A stretch of DNA of 64,000 nt from Niastella sp. (GTDB taxonomy: Bacteria; Bacteroidota; Bacteroidia; Chitinophagales; Chitinophagaceae): assembly GCA_017744515.1 (NCBI GenBank), contig JAGIBF010000027.1:1-64000 (forward strand), given 5' to 3'. Positions 16,921 through 26,325 of this stretch are shown one piece after another. How positions within the stretch are numbered: the stretch's first letter is position 1; each line of letters opens with the position of its first letter. Below the pieces are notes generated by a model. It saw only the letters and a list, made by a program, of their open reading frames with translations. It did no database searches and had not been told where the DNA came from. The translations under genes were made by a program, and so were the position numbers.

Positions 16921-18239
16921 TATGCATCCCAGTACACGGTCTCTCGCATAAACAACTCAAACATCTCCCGCCATCCGGCAAAACTCACATCAGTGCCGAG
17001 AATAGAATTATGCCAGATAGAGATCATCATACCATTCAGCTTACGTATCTGCTCATGATACCTGATCAACTCAGCGTAAGCCACTTGCGGAGAATCCTTT
17101 TGCTCATAAAAAGAGTTGGCATCCATAAAACAAAAAGGATAGATCAATAGAGAAGTAGCCGTTTCCTGCTCCAGATCATACCAGGCAAAAGAAGAACAAA
17201 CAGAAGCACGGAAACCATTGATACTACCATAGCCCATGGAGAAGTCCTTTTCAATACCCACCTTCATTAATTTACGATAGGTATCCGGCAATGTAAACCG
17301 TATATAATGTTGGCGGCTACGGATGATCTCCGTGTCAGCCACCACCTCCAGCCATTCCCTTTCTTCCCGCAACAGATCGAAGTCATCGCCACTTTGCCAG
17401 GAGGGATGTATACCAGTCTTATAAGTGCGGGCATAATATTCAATAAGCTGGCGAAAAGACTTCACCTCCGTAGACGTGTTCTTATCATAGCCCACCTGTT
17501 TACGCGCCACCAGGAAAAAATAATAAGGCCGTAAACGGCAATACAAATGCAACGCATCCAGCCATTCAAAACAATCATAAGGGTCCTTCTTTACCCCGCG
17601 CAACACATCCAACCGGTCTTTTACTTCCGACCACCTGCCCTGCAGGATCGAACGTGCAAACCCACCTGCCGTACGCACAAATCCCTTGTGCAGATAAGAC
17701 CAGGCAATATCGATATCATAGGAAAGAATACACTTGAAGTTCTTCTTGCGAAACAGTATCCCGGGAAACTTTTGCGCCAGTACCTCTTTAAAATAAAGCA
17801 ACCAGTAATTCACCAATGGCTGGTCCAGGAAACCCTCCCGGAAAGCCAGCGAATTGATATGCGCATATCGCCCATATTCATCCTTCTCATGCGGCAGGTA
17901 TTCTTCATACCGGCTGAGCAAATAAAAAGAAGCAGCGAAAATGTCAAAAGGAAGATCCCCGGTAGTGGCAAAGAAAGCAGTACGGCCATTAACCGTAAAA
18001 CAATCGATCGCTTGAGGTTGAATACCACTCTCAAAAAGCAAACCGGTAGGATGAATGCACAAGCTCTCGCCCGGCAAGGGCTGTGAAGAATAGTTCAGTT
18101 TGGGGCCATTGAACTGCTCAAAAACAATGCTTTCTGTAGTAATTGAAATAGGCGATTCAAACAATTCCTTGCTGAAAAAGTCGACAATATATAGCAGTCG
18201 GGGAGAAATAGTATTGCAATAAAGCAGCATCCGTTGCAC
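16911..18239 (-). CDS. polysaccharide deacetylase-like protein (DUF7033-type), 442 aa
   Basis: The N-terminal half (to about residue 165) resembles the DUF7033 module that precedes deacetylase domains in Bacteroidota. The second half begins FKCILSYDIDIAWSY, where the Asp pair matches the NodB motif 1, and it contains YYFFLVARKQ, a HPSWQS segment and a late SIWHNSILG, as in polysaccharide deacetylase-like proteins. It would act on a cell-surface glycan or capsule, but the substrate is unknown and no signal peptide is seen. The start could be the Met at residue 1 or residue 4. A lutB terminator ends right at this gene's start. Confidence 0.7.
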   Translation of the reverse strand: MQRMLLYCNTISPRLLYIVDFFSKELFESPISITTESIVFEQFNGPKLNYSSQPLPGESLCIHPTGLLFESGIQPQAIDCFTVNGRTAFFATTGDLPFDIFAASFYLLSRYEEYLPHEKDEYGRYAHINSLAFREGFLDQPLVNYWLLYFKEVLAQKFPGILFRKKNFKCILSYDIDIAWSYLHKGFVRTAGGFARSILQGRWSEVKDRLDVLRGVKKDPYDCFEWLDALHLYCRLRPYYFFLVARKQVGYDKNTSTEVKSFRQLIEYYARTYKTGIHPSWQSGDDFDLLREEREWLEVVADTEIIRSRQHYIRFTLPDTYRKLMKVGIEKDFSMGYGSINGFRASVCSSFAWYDLEQETATSLLIYPFCFMDANSFYEQKDSPQVAYAELIRYHEQIRKLNGMMISIWHNSILGTDVSFAGWREMFELFMRETVYWDAYQD

Positions 18240-18240
18240 A

Positions 18241-18270
18241 AAATAAAAAAGTCAACCGATAAAGTTGACT
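18241..18270 (-). terminator. intrinsic terminator after lutB
   Basis: On the minus strand AGTCAAC pairs with GTTGACT around TTTATCG, followed by TTTTTATTTTG. It lies 19 bp after the lutB stop and ends 2 bp before the start of the 16911-18239 gene. Confidence 0.75.
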
Positions 18271-18288
18271 TCCTGCTAAATAATATTG

Positions 18289-19677
18289 TCATTTTTTATT
18301 GGGAGGGCCATGAAGCTCCTGCCATTGCTCATTGAAAGTTTTAGGCGCAAAATCCAGCGGTCCGCGGTGAGCAGTCCAGCCCTTGAACGCCTTATTCACC
18401 ATCCAGTTCTTCATCTTCTCATTCCCTTTATTCATCCATTTCCGGTTGAGGCTGGCGATCTTCCAGGCCTTCCACGCCATCTTCTCAGTCCATCCGGCCG
18501 CACCCTCTTCCACAGCTTCATGCCTGTTCTCCAGCAATAACTCATGCAAGTTGATCTTGACAGCACAAACCTCTGTGCAATTACCGCAAAGAGAAGAAGC
18601 ATAACTAAGATGCTTCCATTCATCTATCTTCTTAAGATGAGGAGTAATCACAGAACCAATCGGACCACTATAAGTAGTGCCATAAGCATGGCCACCGATA
18701 TTCTTATAAACCGGACAGGCGTTCAAACAAGCACCACAACGAATACAATAAAGACTTTCCCTTGTTTTTTCATTAGCAAGAATATTCGTGCGCCCGTTAT
18801 CCAGCAGGATCACATACATTTCCTCAGGCCCATCCGTTTCACCGGGCTGCCGGGGGCCGCTCACGATGCTATTATATACAGTAACCTGCTGTCCGGTACC
18901 ATACGTGGCCAGCAAAGGCCAGAACAAACCAAGGTCATTGATAGAAGGGATGACCTTCTCGATCCCTACTATAGCAATATGTGTTTTTGGAAAAGCGCAA
19001 CTCAAACGGGCATTGCCTTCATTCTCTGTAACCGCAATGCCACCAATATCTGAAATAATAAAATTAGCCCCGGTAATACCGATCTCAGCCTCCACATATT
19101 TCGTGCGCAACTTCTCTCTGGCAACCAGCGTCAGCTGGCTGGGAGTAAGGTTAGGCGCCGTGTGCAGCTTATTGTAGAACAACTTCGCAACGTCTTCCTT
19201 ACTCTTGTGCATGGCCGGCGTCACGATGTGATAAGGAGGTTCACCATCAAGTTGTTGAATATATTCACCCAGGTCAGTTTCCACACTTTCAATCCCTTTC
19301 TTTTCCAGGAAATCATTCAGATGGATCTCTTCCGTCACCATGCTCTTGCTCTTCACGATCGTCTTACAGTTCTTCTCTTCACATATTTTGGCAATCTCTT
19401 CCAACGCCTGTTTAGCATCCTCGGCCCAGATCACCTTGCCGCCCCGCTTCATAAGGTTAGCTTCAAACTCCTCGAGATACACATCCAGCATTTCGATCGC
19501 ACGCCACTTTATATTCTTTGCACGCTCCCTCGCCAGGTGCACATTGGAAAACTGCAGCTTACCCAGCGGTACCGTAGCATTATACTTGCTGATGTTGAAA
19601 TTCACCTTGCGCCGGTGCTCAAGGTCTGCTGCCTTTACCGTACTCTTGGCCATGAAGGTTGAAACAATATCGCTCAT
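18289..19677 (-). CDS. lutB: LutB/LldF-type L-lactate utilisation iron-sulfur protein, 462 aa
   Basis: The electron-transfer subunit of the LutABC-type lactate dehydrogenase. An N-terminal LUD domain (residues about 60-290, with KNCKTIVKSKSMVTEEI, ITGANFIISDIGGIAVTENEGNAR) is followed by two 4Fe-4S motifs, CIRCGACLNACPVY near residue 312 and CGNCTEVC near residue 365, and the LutB C-terminal tail. The frame extends to 19728, but the ATG at 19677 (MSDIVSTFMAKS) gives normal spacing to the upstream gene and a family-like N-terminus. LutA and LutC are not adjacent, so its partners must be elsewhere or the system is reduced. A terminator follows. Confidence 0.93.
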   Translation of the reverse strand: MSDIVSTFMAKSTVKAADLEHRRKVNFNISKYNATVPLGKLQFSNVHLARERAKNIKWRAIEMLDVYLEEFEANLMKRGGKVIWAEDAKQALEEIAKICEEKNCKTIVKSKSMVTEEIHLNDFLEKKGIESVETDLGEYIQQLDGEPPYHIVTPAMHKSKEDVAKLFYNKLHTAPNLTPSQLTLVAREKLRTKYVEAEIGITGANFIISDIGGIAVTENEGNARLSCAFPKTHIAIVGIEKVIPSINDLGLFWPLLATYGTGQQVTVYNSIVSGPRQPGETDGPEEMYVILLDNGRTNILANEKTRESLYCIRCGACLNACPVYKNIGGHAYGTTYSGPIGSVITPHLKKIDEWKHLSYASSLCGNCTEVCAVKINLHELLLENRHEAVEEGAAGWTEKMAWKAWKIASLNRKWMNKGNEKMKNWMVNKAFKGWTAHRGPLDFAPKTFNEQWQELHGPPNKK

Positions 19678-19705
19678 GATGCCTGTTGTGAAGTGAAAAA
19701 CGTGG

Positions 19706-20305
19706 TTAATCCTCCTGCTTCGCTGCAAAATAGTCTTTGGCTACCTGATCCAAAGCCTGATAAAAATCTTCGCCATATTTGCGAATGATAGGCTCCTTCA
19801 GGAACTGGTATACGGGCACCTTTAGCTTTTTACCCAGGCTGCAGGCTGGCTTGCACAGTACCTCCCGTGGTTCGTAATTCATGCGGTCGAAATCACCCTT
19901 GCGACCATTCTTCTGTATAATGGGGAAAAAATGACAACTGATAGGCTTCTTCCATCCGATAACACCATCATTATAAGCCTGTTCAAAGGCACACTTAATG
20001 ATCCCTTTGGAATCGCGGATACCATACACGCAGATCTCATTATCATTACCCAGCGTAGGCGTCACCCAGCCAAACTCCCGGTGGTAAACATACTTGCCCT
20101 TCCGCTCGATCTCAGCTATTGACTCCCTGGAAAGATAAGGCTTCACCTTATCGTACAACCCTACCATCAGGTCCAGCTCGGCATCCTCCAGTGGCGCTCC
20201 CGCGTCACCTTCCTCGCAGCACCCGCCTTTACACTTGACGAGATCACACACAAACTGCGCTTCCACTACCTCATTACTGATTAATACATTATCGACTGCT
20301 ATCAA
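19706..20305 (-). CDS. DUF3109 family Cys-rich protein, 199 aa
   Basis: A YkgJ-like protein with clustered cysteines that could bind zinc or an iron-sulfur centre: CDLVKCKGGCCEEGDAG near the N-terminus, then CVYG, IKCAFEQ, SCHFFPI and CKPACSLGKK. This pattern fits the DUF3109 family found in Bacteroidota, whose function is not established. It is 28 bp upstream of lutB, and the conserved pairing suggests a role in iron-sulfur protein handling, which is inference. A TAAATTTG element lies just upstream (20333-20326). Confidence 0.88.
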   Translation of the reverse strand: MIAVDNVLISNEVVEAQFVCDLVKCKGGCCEEGDAGAPLEDAELDLMVGLYDKVKPYLSRESIAEIERKGKYVYHREFGWVTPTLGNDNEICVYGIRDSKGIIKCAFEQAYNDGVIGWKKPISCHFFPIIQKNGRKGDFDRMNYEPREVLCKPACSLGKKLKVPVYQFLKEPIIRKYGEDFYQALDQVAKDYFAAKQED

Positions 20306-20325
20306 GAGAATTAGTTTTTACCGTA

Positions 20326-20333
20326 CAAATTTA
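20326..20333 (-). promoter_or_regulatory. candidate -7 element (TAAATTTG) for the DUF3109-lutB operon
   Basis: Minus-strand TAAATTTG is an exact TAnnTTTG match 21 bp before the start codon. No clear -33 element. Confidence 0.45.
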
Positions 20334-20358
20334 CAACTAAAATACGAAGCAGGGCCAC

Positions 20359-22143
20359 TCACACATTCTCCAAAGAGCCATGCCCCTTCTTCCTCCTAAA
20401 CACCTTATCATAAAGGTTCCGGCCTTTAACCAGCAACAAGTGCTGCGAAGTGAGATAATGGATCACCTTCTCTTCCAGCCAGTGGTGCAATGGCAACAGC
20501 ATGGCAATCAATATTATCTTGATCAACATCACTTTCCAGGGCTCCCCATGCGTCAGGTCATGGATCTTATGATCAGCCAGCAGAATAATAAACTCGAACA
20601 GGAAAATAAAAGCAAAGAAACCAAGCACTTTGATAGTAGTCTTGGATACCCGGAAAATACCTGCCATCACCAATAACAGGAAAATAACAGCAATAGCCAC
20701 TACCATACCCAAATATTGGATATTATGCTTGCGTGTCAATTCTACCTCCTTTTGCTTTGCTTCCCGCTCTTTCCGCTTATTTTCATCGTCAATTTCAAGC
20801 GATAGCAAATCCTTTTCTTTGGCCAGCTTTTGTAAACTGTCCTTATACTCATAATACAAATTCGTATAAACATGAGCAGTCTTGAAATCACCTTTCCATT
20901 GATACAACGAATCAAGACTGCGAACAGCTTGTTGTTGCAGATCGATACTTCCTACTTCATCACCCACTTGTTTGGCCTTTTGCCAGTATGCGATTGCATG
21001 ATCATAATCACTCCGCTTACGGAAATAAAACCCGTAACTGCTATAAAAAAGATACTTATTTAGTTTGGTAGCCCGGGTCTCAAAACCAGGTTCCGCTAAT
21101 TTAAAGTAATAACCAGCCGAATCCAGTTTATCCAAAAATGTATACATGGTTCCATATCCCTGGTAAAGGATAAAATCCATTCCGTTACGAAGGATATATT
21201 CCTTCAGCTCCTGGTGTGATTGAAAATAATCCAACCCTTTTTGATATTGGTTACTGGTCAGATGTAAGTTCACAATATTGAGATAAGAGTTCAACTTATA
21301 TACGCCAAAATGAATACTATCGGCAAGGGCAATCGCATTTTCATAATACTTCTCTGCCAGATCATACTGTTTATTATTCCTATACAAATGCCCAATGCTG
21401 TTGTAAGTCTCCACCAGGTCATACTTCCGGTTATTGGCCCGCTGCAGGTCTATCTTCTTAAACTCAAAGTCTTTGGCCTTTTCATAATCACTGAGCGCAT
21501 TATAAAAAGTAGAAAGGTTGGAATAAGCGTTTCGGAGTAACGAATAATCCTTGCTTTCTTCAGCTATATCGAGCGCCTGCAGGTAATTACGAAAAGCCAG
21601 CAGCTTCTCATTCTTCACCAAATAAACACTCCCCAGCGCCATATAAGAAACAGCCTTTGCAGAATCACTACCACTATTAGTCGCCATTGCAACAGCCAGG
21701 TTGGCTGCATTAAAAGCCTTGTCCATTTCGCCGGTATTCCTGTACGCCCTGGACTGATTAGCATAAGCTATTGCAGCATAATCATCAAGACCGCTGCTTT
21801 TAGCCAGCTCAATTGCCCTGTCAGAGAAATCCAGCCCTTTGGCCATCGTTTCCTTGGTGCCTGCATAATCAAAATAACGGCGGGCATTATTGACGTACGC
21901 CTTGATCATTAATTTCCGGTCGCGGCTTACTTCAGCTATCTCCAGCATTTTATTCGCAAAACTATCCGAGAGCTTGCTATTGATCCCCATGTAGTAAATA
22001 GAGAGTCCGGCCATATTGATGATCCTATCCTGATCATTGGTAGCCTGGGCCAGGCCACGTTTTAAACTATCTTCAAGGGGCATTTGCGCAGTGAGCGTAG
22101 CGCCGATACAAAGGCCCAGCAGTAACAGGAACACACCTTTCAT
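20359..22143 (-). CDS. exported TPR protein with C-terminal membrane helices, 594 aa
   Basis: Starting at 22143 gives a signal peptide MKGVFLLLLGLCIGATLTAQ; the frame is open to 22218 but that extension would spoil it. About ten tetratricopeptide-like repeats fill residues 25-450 (for example AAIAYANQSRAYRNTGEMDKA, VETYNSIGHLYRNNKQYDLA). A short coiled coil then leads into three hydrophobic segments (YLGMVVAIAVIFLLLVMAGIF, FFAFIFLFEFIILLAD, MLIKIILIAMLLPL) and a basic tail. The layout is that of a TPR histidine kinase whose kinase domain has been replaced by membrane helices; no H-box or ATPase motif is present, so it may sense or scaffold but not phosphorylate. Confidence 0.85.
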   Translation of the reverse strand: MKGVFLLLLGLCIGATLTAQMPLEDSLKRGLAQATNDQDRIINMAGLSIYYMGINSKLSDSFANKMLEIAEVSRDRKLMIKAYVNNARRYFDYAGTKETMAKGLDFSDRAIELAKSSGLDDYAAIAYANQSRAYRNTGEMDKAFNAANLAVAMATNSGSDSAKAVSYMALGSVYLVKNEKLLAFRNYLQALDIAEESKDYSLLRNAYSNLSTFYNALSDYEKAKDFEFKKIDLQRANNRKYDLVETYNSIGHLYRNNKQYDLAEKYYENAIALADSIHFGVYKLNSYLNIVNLHLTSNQYQKGLDYFQSHQELKEYILRNGMDFILYQGYGTMYTFLDKLDSAGYYFKLAEPGFETRATKLNKYLFYSSYGFYFRKRSDYDHAIAYWQKAKQVGDEVGSIDLQQQAVRSLDSLYQWKGDFKTAHVYTNLYYEYKDSLQKLAKEKDLLSLEIDDENKRKEREAKQKEVELTRKHNIQYLGMVVAIAVIFLLLVMAGIFRVSKTTIKVLGFFAFIFLFEFIILLADHKIHDLTHGEPWKVMLIKIILIAMLLPLHHWLEEKVIHYLTSQHLLLVKGRNLYDKVFRRKKGHGSLENV

Positions 22144-22261
22144 GTACGTAGTTTTGGTTGAGTCAGATAAAGCGAAAAATAAAATAAGTTGGCCGGAATG
22201 CCAAAAGAAAGCAATCAATCGCGTTAATAGGTTTCTGTCACAAGAAAGGACTTTCAGGCAG

Positions 22262-22846
22262 CTATTTCCACTGTAGTGAATTGATCAGGTGCTTCATATC
22301 AGTTTGTAGAAAATCATATACAATACCCAGAGAGTCCTCGTTGGGAGTAGCATCAAAATACAGAGCGCCCCGCAGAAAGTGCTTTACAGAATCCGTGACA
22401 AAAAACTGCTTACCAGTCGCAGCATTGCCACCCACATTGAAGAATAGGCCACTAATACCTTTGGGCGTTTTTATCAGGGAATCCGTTATTTCTGTTGCTT
22501 TAGAAGTATGCTTATACGTCATCTTGAACGCATCATCCACCAGCTTCGTGAGGTTATTCGAACTCATCGCTTTATAACTGATATAGATCTTCCCATTGAA
22601 CTTGGGAAAGTCAATGTTGATCCAGTAATCATTCTCAGGCTTACCCTCAAAAAAAGTAGTATCCTTTACCACCCTGGCGTAAATAGGATATTCAAAAGTA
22701 TAAGGATAACCAGGCTGGTCGAATGACTGATATTGATGAGGAGGGAAATCGATCTTATAATATCCGCGCCGTTTAATAGAATAATCACTGTTACAGGCAA
22801 TCAGGATACATAAAACCAGTAAGCACCAAATGGATCTGTTCTTCAT
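22262..22846 (-). CDS. gldD: gliding motility lipoprotein GldD, 194 aa
   Basis: An outer-envelope lipoprotein required for gliding and linked to type IX secretion in Flavobacteria. The signal peptide ends LLVLCILIAC (lipidated Cys at about residue 18). The mature protein has the family signature: RRGYYKIDFPPHQYQSFD, PYTFEYPIYA, then ISYKAMSSNNLTKLVDDAF, FFNVGGNAATGKQFFVTDS and KHFLRGALYFDATPNEDSL. Its place right after gldE and ssb matches the order in gliding Bacteroidota. The length agrees with the family. It supports, but does not prove, that the organism glides. Confidence 0.95.
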   Translation of the reverse strand: MKNRSIWCLLVLCILIACNSDYSIKRRGYYKIDFPPHQYQSFDQPGYPYTFEYPIYARVVKDTTFFEGKPENDYWINIDFPKFNGKIYISYKAMSSNNLTKLVDDAFKMTYKHTSKATEITDSLIKTPKGISGLFFNVGGNAATGKQFFVTDSVKHFLRGALYFDATPNEDSLGIVYDFLQTDMKHLINSLQWK

Positions 22847-22920
22847 ACTATAAATCAGTGATTATTATAATTCCTATTCGCCGCTACAAAGCAAAAACAC
22901 GCACAACTGACTACTCACAA

Positions 22921-24264
22921 TTACACCGTCCCCGGCTTGATCGTTACCTTCACCTTTTTGATCCGGTTACGGTCCACCTCGAGGATGGTAAATTCAAAAT
23001 CCCCTATGGGTACCACATCTCCTGCTTTAGGGATCTCACCCGCCAACTCCAGGATCAGGCCCGCCAGTGAGTCGCTTTCCCCTTTCACCTGGTCAAAAGT
23101 ATCAACCGGCAGATTCATAATACTGCAGGCATCATAGATCATCATGCGGCCTTCAAAAATATACGTAGTATCGTCAATCTTCTTATTGCCCGACTCTTCC
23201 TCATCAAACTCATCCTTTATTTCCCCGATGATCTCTTCCAGGATATCTTCCAGCGTAATAATACCACTCGTACCACCAAACTCATCCACCACCACAGCAA
23301 AGTGAATACGCTTACTTTGAAACTCTGTCAACAAGTCCTCTATAAACTTCTGCTCATGCACAAAATAAGGCGGTCGCAGCAGACTCTGCCAGTCAAAATT
23401 ATCCGGTTCATTAAGATGAGAGATCAGGTCCTTCGTATGAATGATCCCCTGGATATCATCCAGGCTACCCTTATATACCGGCAGCCGGGAATAATGCAGG
23501 TCTTCCACCGTCTTTTTCAAAGCCTTGAAAGAGATATTATGCTCCACACCATGAACATCCAGCCGGGTACGCATTACCTGCTTTACCGTAATATTGGCAA
23601 ACTTGTAGATACCCGCGAGAATACGCTGCTCCTCTTCCTCATGGATAGTAGATCGGATAGCTTCCTCCAGTTGCTTTTGCGTATAAGCCCTTGAAGCCTT
23701 ACCTCCAAAGATCTTTTCCACCCGGTCAGAAAGATTGACAAGCCACACGGCCAGCCGCTTAAAAAGATAATAGATCACTTCCACCAGAAAAGAAGACTCA
23801 TAAGCCGAACGAAGATTGTTCTGGTTGGCCCGCACCTTCGGCAATACCTCTCCAAACAACACGATCACACTGCAGATAACCAGCACTTTGATAGCATATA
23901 CGATAAACTCTACAAACCAGCTATCCTGCTTGAAAGTAAATATAGGATCGATAAGAAAATTAGCGAGAATAATGATCGCAATATTGATCAGCGTATTAGC
24001 GATCATCAGGGAAGCCTGCAGAGCCCGGGGCTCTTCCAGCAGGTTGGCAATGCGCTTCCAGCCCGAATCCTGCTTGGTTTTGAGCATGTTTACATCCCGG
24101 AATGTCAGTGAGAAAAAAGCAACCTTGGCCCCCGATATAAAGAAAGAAAGCAGTAAGAGGAACAATACTACGGCAGACAATATAGTAGTGGCTTGTAAGT
24201 TGACCGCCAGGAATACAGGCTGCCATACTTCACCTAATAACAAACCTCGGAAAGGGTTATCCAA
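22921..24264 (-). CDS. gldE: gliding motility-associated protein GldE (CNNM/CorC-type membrane protein), 447 aa
   Basis: A membrane protein of the CNNM/HlyC-CorC family. Four hydrophobic segments form the DUF21 domain (about residues 25-185, including FFISGAKVAFFSLT and IVLFGEVLPKV), followed by a CBS pair (about 205-330, with VMRTRLDVHGV, SRLPVYKGSLDDIQGIIHTKDL) and the C-terminal CorC/HlyC transporter-associated domain (about 360-442, GESDSLAGLILELAGEIP). The CBS linker carries FGGTSGIITLEDILEEIIGEI. Neighbours gldD and ssb identify it as gldE rather than a generic hemolysin-like protein. It has its own promoter at 24374-24405 with a 100-nt leader. Confidence 0.93.
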   Translation of the reverse strand: MDNPFRGLLLGEVWQPVFLAVNLQATTILSAVVLFLLLLSFFISGAKVAFFSLTFRDVNMLKTKQDSGWKRIANLLEEPRALQASLMIANTLINIAIIILANFLIDPIFTFKQDSWFVEFIVYAIKVLVICSVIVLFGEVLPKVRANQNNLRSAYESSFLVEVIYYLFKRLAVWLVNLSDRVEKIFGGKASRAYTQKQLEEAIRSTIHEEEEQRILAGIYKFANITVKQVMRTRLDVHGVEHNISFKALKKTVEDLHYSRLPVYKGSLDDIQGIIHTKDLISHLNEPDNFDWQSLLRPPYFVHEQKFIEDLLTEFQSKRIHFAVVVDEFGGTSGIITLEDILEEIIGEIKDEFDEEESGNKKIDDTTYIFEGRMMIYDACSIMNLPVDTFDQVKGESDSLAGLILELAGEIPKAGDVVPIGDFEFTILEVDRNRIKKVKVTIKPGTV

Positions 24265-24337
24265 AGCAATTGGTTTTTGTTAACAATGATCGATCAACAT
24301 GACCGGCGGTTTATACTACAGGCCGCATCAGAAAGGC

Positions 24338-24356
24338 AGGTCAATAACCTGCCCCT
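24338..24356. promoter_or_regulatory. hairpin in the gldE leader
   Basis: GGCAGGT-CAATA-ACCTGCC is a perfect 7-bp stem located between the predicted gldE transcription start (about 24366) and the start codon at 24264. Its role is unknown; it could affect mRNA stability or attenuation. Confidence 0.5.
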
Positions 24357-24373
24357 TATAAACAAATTTTGTG

Positions 24374-24405
24374 CAAAAATATTATCATGCGCTGTAACGA
24401 TCAAA
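24374..24405 (-). promoter_or_regulatory. Bacteroidota-type promoter for gldE
   Basis: On the minus strand TTTG (24405-24402), 20 bp, TATTTTTG (24381-24374): an exact match to both elements at standard spacing. Confidence 0.7.
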
Positions 24406-24429
24406 AGGATTTACCGGCAACTTTATAAT

Positions 24430-24476
24430 GTTTTTAATCCGCGAATCCTTTTAATCCCGGGTCCGCGATTAAAAAG
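24430..24476. repeat. palindromic short-unit repeat overlapping the ssb stop codon
   Basis: AATCC recurs at 24436, 24444 and 24453, and the outer arms TTTTTAATCCGCG and CGCGATTAAAAA form a long stem with one bulge. The minus-strand ssb stop codon (24469-24471) lies inside the right arm. Confidence 0.7.
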
Positions 24477-24912
24477 GTAGGTCTTGCGAGGATTCACCCA
24501 GCGGGGGAATATCAGCGTTGAATCCTTCTATATTTTCACCGTGTGTATTGGTATGAGGTCCATGATGGCCTGAATTATCAGTTCTTTTATCCAACATAAT
24601 CAGGTTGTCACCAACCACTTCGGTAGCAAACTTCTTATTACCCTCCTTATCCTCCCAGCTCCTGGTACGCAAACGGCCTTCAATATATACCAGGCTTCCT
24701 TTATGAAGATACTTTTGGGCCAACTCTGCCAATCCCCTCCAAAGTACCACCGTATGCCATTCAGTCTGAGAAATAAGCTTACCAGCTCTGTCTTTGAATG
24801 TTTCAGTGGTTGCCAGGGGAAACTTTGCTACTGCGATATTACCTTCCAGGTACTGTACATCCGGGTCCCTTCCTAAATTGCCAATGAGCATAACCCTGTT
24901 AACGCCTCTCAT
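24469..24912 (-). CDS. ssb: single-stranded DNA-binding protein, 147 aa
   Basis: The OB-fold replication and repair protein that coats single-stranded DNA. The N-terminal 110 residues have the typical SSB sequence: RGVNRVMLIGNLGRDPDVQY, AVAKFPLATTETFKD, TEWHTVVLWRGLAELAQKYL, KGSLVYIEGRLRTRSWEDKEG. The tail is short, glycine/asparagine poor, and ends ESSQDLPF, the acidic C-terminal tip used to recruit partner proteins (compare DDIPF). Its position between mutY and gldE is the usual Bacteroidota order. The start MRGVNRV is the only reasonable one. Confidence 0.97.
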   Translation of the reverse strand: MRGVNRVMLIGNLGRDPDVQYLEGNIAVAKFPLATTETFKDRAGKLISQTEWHTVVLWRGLAELAQKYLHKGSLVYIEGRLRTRSWEDKEGNKKFATEVVGDNLIMLDKRTDNSGHHGPHTNTHGENIEGFNADIPPLGESSQDLPF

Positions 24913-25050
24913 AAAAGATGAGTTTATTGTTAGAAATCGTCTACCGGTTTTATTTACTCTTAAAGTTAATTTTTTTTACAGATATTATTCCAATTATTTG
25001 CCCCCCTAAGTGTTAATATAGGGAAGCCATTTCAGATCATACTCAACAGA

Positions 25051-26121
25051 TTAAAATAACTGTGCCAGCGAGCTTTTCTCCTCCAGGAACGTGTTTATAA
25101 GCCGCGGAAAAGCATACTTTTTTAATTGCTTTTTATCAACCTGTATGAAATCTTTTAATGCCGTTACAGGCTTCAGCGCAGTAACAGTAACAAATTGTCC
25201 ATGTATAAGTTGATGAGTCAGCTGCTGATGATAAACTTTACTAATATGAGTGACCGAATATGACTGCTTGCCAAACAGCTTTTTTAAGAAAGGCAACTCC
25301 TGGAATATCTCCTGAACAGGGCTGCTGGCCTCATGCAGAACAAACTCATGCAGGTCTTGCCAGATATCTTTCTCAGTACGCTGCCGGATATACAGCTTGT
25401 TCTGATAATGAATAACAAAATAATAGAACCAACGCTCCTTCTTGGCAAGGCTCTTTTCCTTGACGGGCAACTGCTTTATTAAATTGTGCTTAAACGCTTC
25501 ACAATCGGATTGTTGCGGACAAACAGTGCACAAAGGATTTTGCGGTTTACAGATCACAGCACCAAAATCCATGATAGCCTGATTATAAATGCCCGGCTGT
25601 TCGGTGTCAAGCAAGGCTGTTGCCAGCTCCTGGTACATCTTCTTACCCGATGTGGTATCGATTGGAGTAGAGATCCCGAAATAACGCGCTATCACACGTT
25701 GCACATTACCATCAACAACAGCCTTCGGTTCATTAAAAGCGAAAGAAGAAATAGCAGCAGCAGTATAAGGACCAATACCTTTTAACTCTTTTATCTCATC
25801 GTAAGTAGAAGGAAATTTCCCTTTGTAATCATGCACAACTTTCTGAGCAGTAGCAATAAGATTTCTGCAACGTGTATAGTAACCAAGACCTTCCCACAAT
25901 TTAAATACTTTCTTTTCAGGCGCTTTGGCAAGATGTTGAATAGTAGGAAAAGCCTCGATGAAACGCTCATAATAAGCCAGTCCTTGCTCTACTCGTGTTT
26001 GCTGTAAAATGATTTCACTCAACCATATTTTATAGGGATCTTTTTCGCCTTTCCAGGGCATGGAGCGGGTATTTTGGGCTTTATTCCACGCTAAAAGCTT
26101 TTCAGTGAATATTGGTTTCAT
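25051..26121 (-). CDS. mutY: A/G-specific adenine glycosylase, 356 aa
   Basis: Removes adenine mispaired with 8-oxoguanine. The catalytic core (residues about 20-200) contains SEIILQQTRVEQGLAYYERF with the catalytic Glu region, the helix-hairpin-helix LKGIGPYTAAAISSF, and VVDGNVQRVIAR with the catalytic Asp. The 4Fe-4S cluster motif is CKPQNPLCTVCPQQSDC (spacing C-x6-C-x2-C-x5-C). The C-terminal NUDIX-like domain (about residues 230-350) recognises 8-oxoG. The downstream genes ssb, gldE and gldD are in the usual order, and HU is divergent upstream. Confidence 0.97.
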   Translation of the reverse strand: MKPIFTEKLLAWNKAQNTRSMPWKGEKDPYKIWLSEIILQQTRVEQGLAYYERFIEAFPTIQHLAKAPEKKVFKLWEGLGYYTRCRNLIATAQKVVHDYKGKFPSTYDEIKELKGIGPYTAAAISSFAFNEPKAVVDGNVQRVIARYFGISTPIDTTSGKKMYQELATALLDTEQPGIYNQAIMDFGAVICKPQNPLCTVCPQQSDCEAFKHNLIKQLPVKEKSLAKKERWFYYFVIHYQNKLYIRQRTEKDIWQDLHEFVLHEASSPVQEIFQELPFLKKLFGKQSYSVTHISKVYHQQLTHQLIHGQFVTVTALKPVTALKDFIQVDKKQLKKYAFPRLINTFLEEKSSLAQLF

Positions 26122-26325
26122 GGTAAATATTGAATATATAACATTCTGATAATGAGAGGGGTTAACTGTAACCCGGCATGAAAATTGATACCCCTCAATA
26201 TCAATTATTTAGACCTTTTCTTGCAAATGTGCGAATTAACATTTAATTTGAGTAAAGAATTGATTTTGTGACAATTGCCGTTTAAAGTAAATAATATTTT
26301 GAAAACCCGTTAAAAATTCAACGAC